Shown in pieces: positions 63,105 through 64,000 of a DNA stretch of 64,000 bases (position 1 is the stretch's first letter; every line of letters starts with the position of its first letter). Source of the DNA: Grifola frondosa (Eukaryota > Basidiomycota > Agaricomycetes > Polyporales > Grifolaceae); NCBI GenBank assembly GCA_001683735.1, contig LUGG01000005.1, positions 992,001 to 1,056,000 of the forward strand. Reading direction: 5' to 3'. Under the pieces are notes generated by a model. It was not told where the DNA came from. It ran no database searches and was given only the letters and a program-made list of their open reading frames with translations. Made by a program: the position numbers and the translations under genes.

Positions 63105-64000
63105 ATGATAACCTCCCAACACCAAACCCTTCTTCAACGTATCCGCGACGAGCGACATGAAGTCTTGCAATATGATATTAGGACGAAGGGCTATGCACCT
63201 GGTACTGGTAAGCATGTCGATCAAGGAATGCTTGACACCGCTGATTTTCCCTCCTACAGGCCCCTGGAGGACGGAGGTCGTCGCGTCACGCCGTCAGCAT
63301 TACGAGAGCGTCGCATGACATACAAATTTACTGGACCTTGTTGTCTCTGCCCGAACGCAACTCCAGACGAAGGACATTATACAGAAGCTGCGACACTAAT
63401 AGCAATCGAAGGTCCATGTTCGGGAGAATACGTAGCAATGTGTGCAAAGGGAAGCTGTGGGTATTTGGGTAAGCATCTAACTTGCTCTCTCACAACTTGA
63501 AACCTCACCAAGCTCGACCGTTTTACAGTGTACTTGGAGAGGATCTTCGCCGCCTTCTTCGTGAAGTCCAAACAGTATGATCGCAGAGGTGCGTAGTTGT
63601 CGCATGAGTATTCATCGAACATACGTCGAGACATCTCGACAGAACCTGGTGACTTAAGGCCCGCCACCGTATTTCACTTCTCGGAAGTCGAACTTGACAA
63701 CGCATTCCGCCGTCGACAGTCTGGTAAGTTGTCAGACTCAACACTAAATGTTTAACAACTCATTCCATAAGAAGGGACTGAACATTCCGACTCACGCAAA
63801 CTAAAGCGCACGTATGCAATGTTGGGTTAGTTCACACCGTTACTAGTTTTCTGCAAACAATCTGATTCAGTGCTAGATGTAACGGCAGAGGAGATCAAAG
63901 TGACACCCGCTGATCGACCGGTGCCTCGTCCGATTATAATCGACGACGTTCTACGCAAACTCGATAGCCTTCTGGACCCGGGTATTTCAGATGCCCAGTT
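63105..64000 (+). CDS. Cys-rich protein of unknown function, cut by right edge
   Basis: It starts MITSQHQTLLQRIRDERHEV at 63105. A globular segment follows: FTGPCCLCPNATPDEGHYTE with GPCSGEYVAMCAKGSCGYL. After an intron (about 63472-63527) it continues VYLERIFAAFFVKSKQYDRR. The CCxxC, C, C, C spacing suggests one or two zinc sites. Later bases give VPRPIIIDDVLRKLDSLLDP at the window end. Multi-exon structure with GTAAGC and GTGCGT donors is visible. I do not recognise a named domain. Confidence 0.55.

Overview
The window looks like genomic DNA of a filamentous basidiomycete (Agaricomycetes, probably polypore-like). The evidence is dense 45-60 nt GT-AG introns, very short exons, and families that are common or restricted in mushroom-forming fungi: DUF6533 membrane protein, DUF7598 membrane protein, DUF6698 protein, F-box/LRR-like protein, GH18 chitinase, Ish1/Msc1 repeat protein and a fungal Helitron. 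There are no prokaryotic signals.

Layout. 0-7.7 kb (minus): a giant DUF6606/DUF3638/DUF3645 protein running off the left edge. 8.7-10.7 kb (plus): BAG-domain co-chaperone with an HSE-like site and an 18-bp palindrome upstream. 10.9-17 kb: nucleotidyltransferase-fold gene, SRPBCC lipid-binding-type gene (minus), DUF7598 membrane protein and F-box gene. 18.4-20 kb: glyceraldehyde-3-phosphate dehydrogenase. 22-26.5 kb: DUF6533 membrane protein and a divergent MFS transporter. 28.5-31.8 kb: GABA/amino-acid permease. 32.4-38.3 kb (minus): PPR-type, probably mitochondrial, protein and a secretory Ish1-repeat protein. From about 38.3 kb the sequence becomes repeat-rich: two related MITE-like elements (40.2 and 43.6 kb), a broken GH18 chitinase, and several members of an unrecognised family sharing a C-terminal 'GD-hydrophobic-V' module (44.3-51.6 kb). 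Then come a decayed Helitron with Rep, PIF1-like helicase and a ubiquitin-protease-like tail (51.8-58.8 kb), three blocks of tandem repeats, a DUF6698 gene and a cut-off Cys-rich gene at the right edge.

Across many otherwise well-conserved genes the reading frame is broken by one-base losses, often in short homopolymers (GAPDH alone needs five corrections). Splice sites and conserved residues are intact in the housekeeping genes, so I read most of these as consensus sequencing errors, not gene death. The Helitron also has true nonsense codons and is probably decayed.

The left half is ordinary core genome. The right half (38-64 kb) is an accessory block whose most interesting contents are the Helitron with its protease-like tail and the uncharacterised gene family around it.
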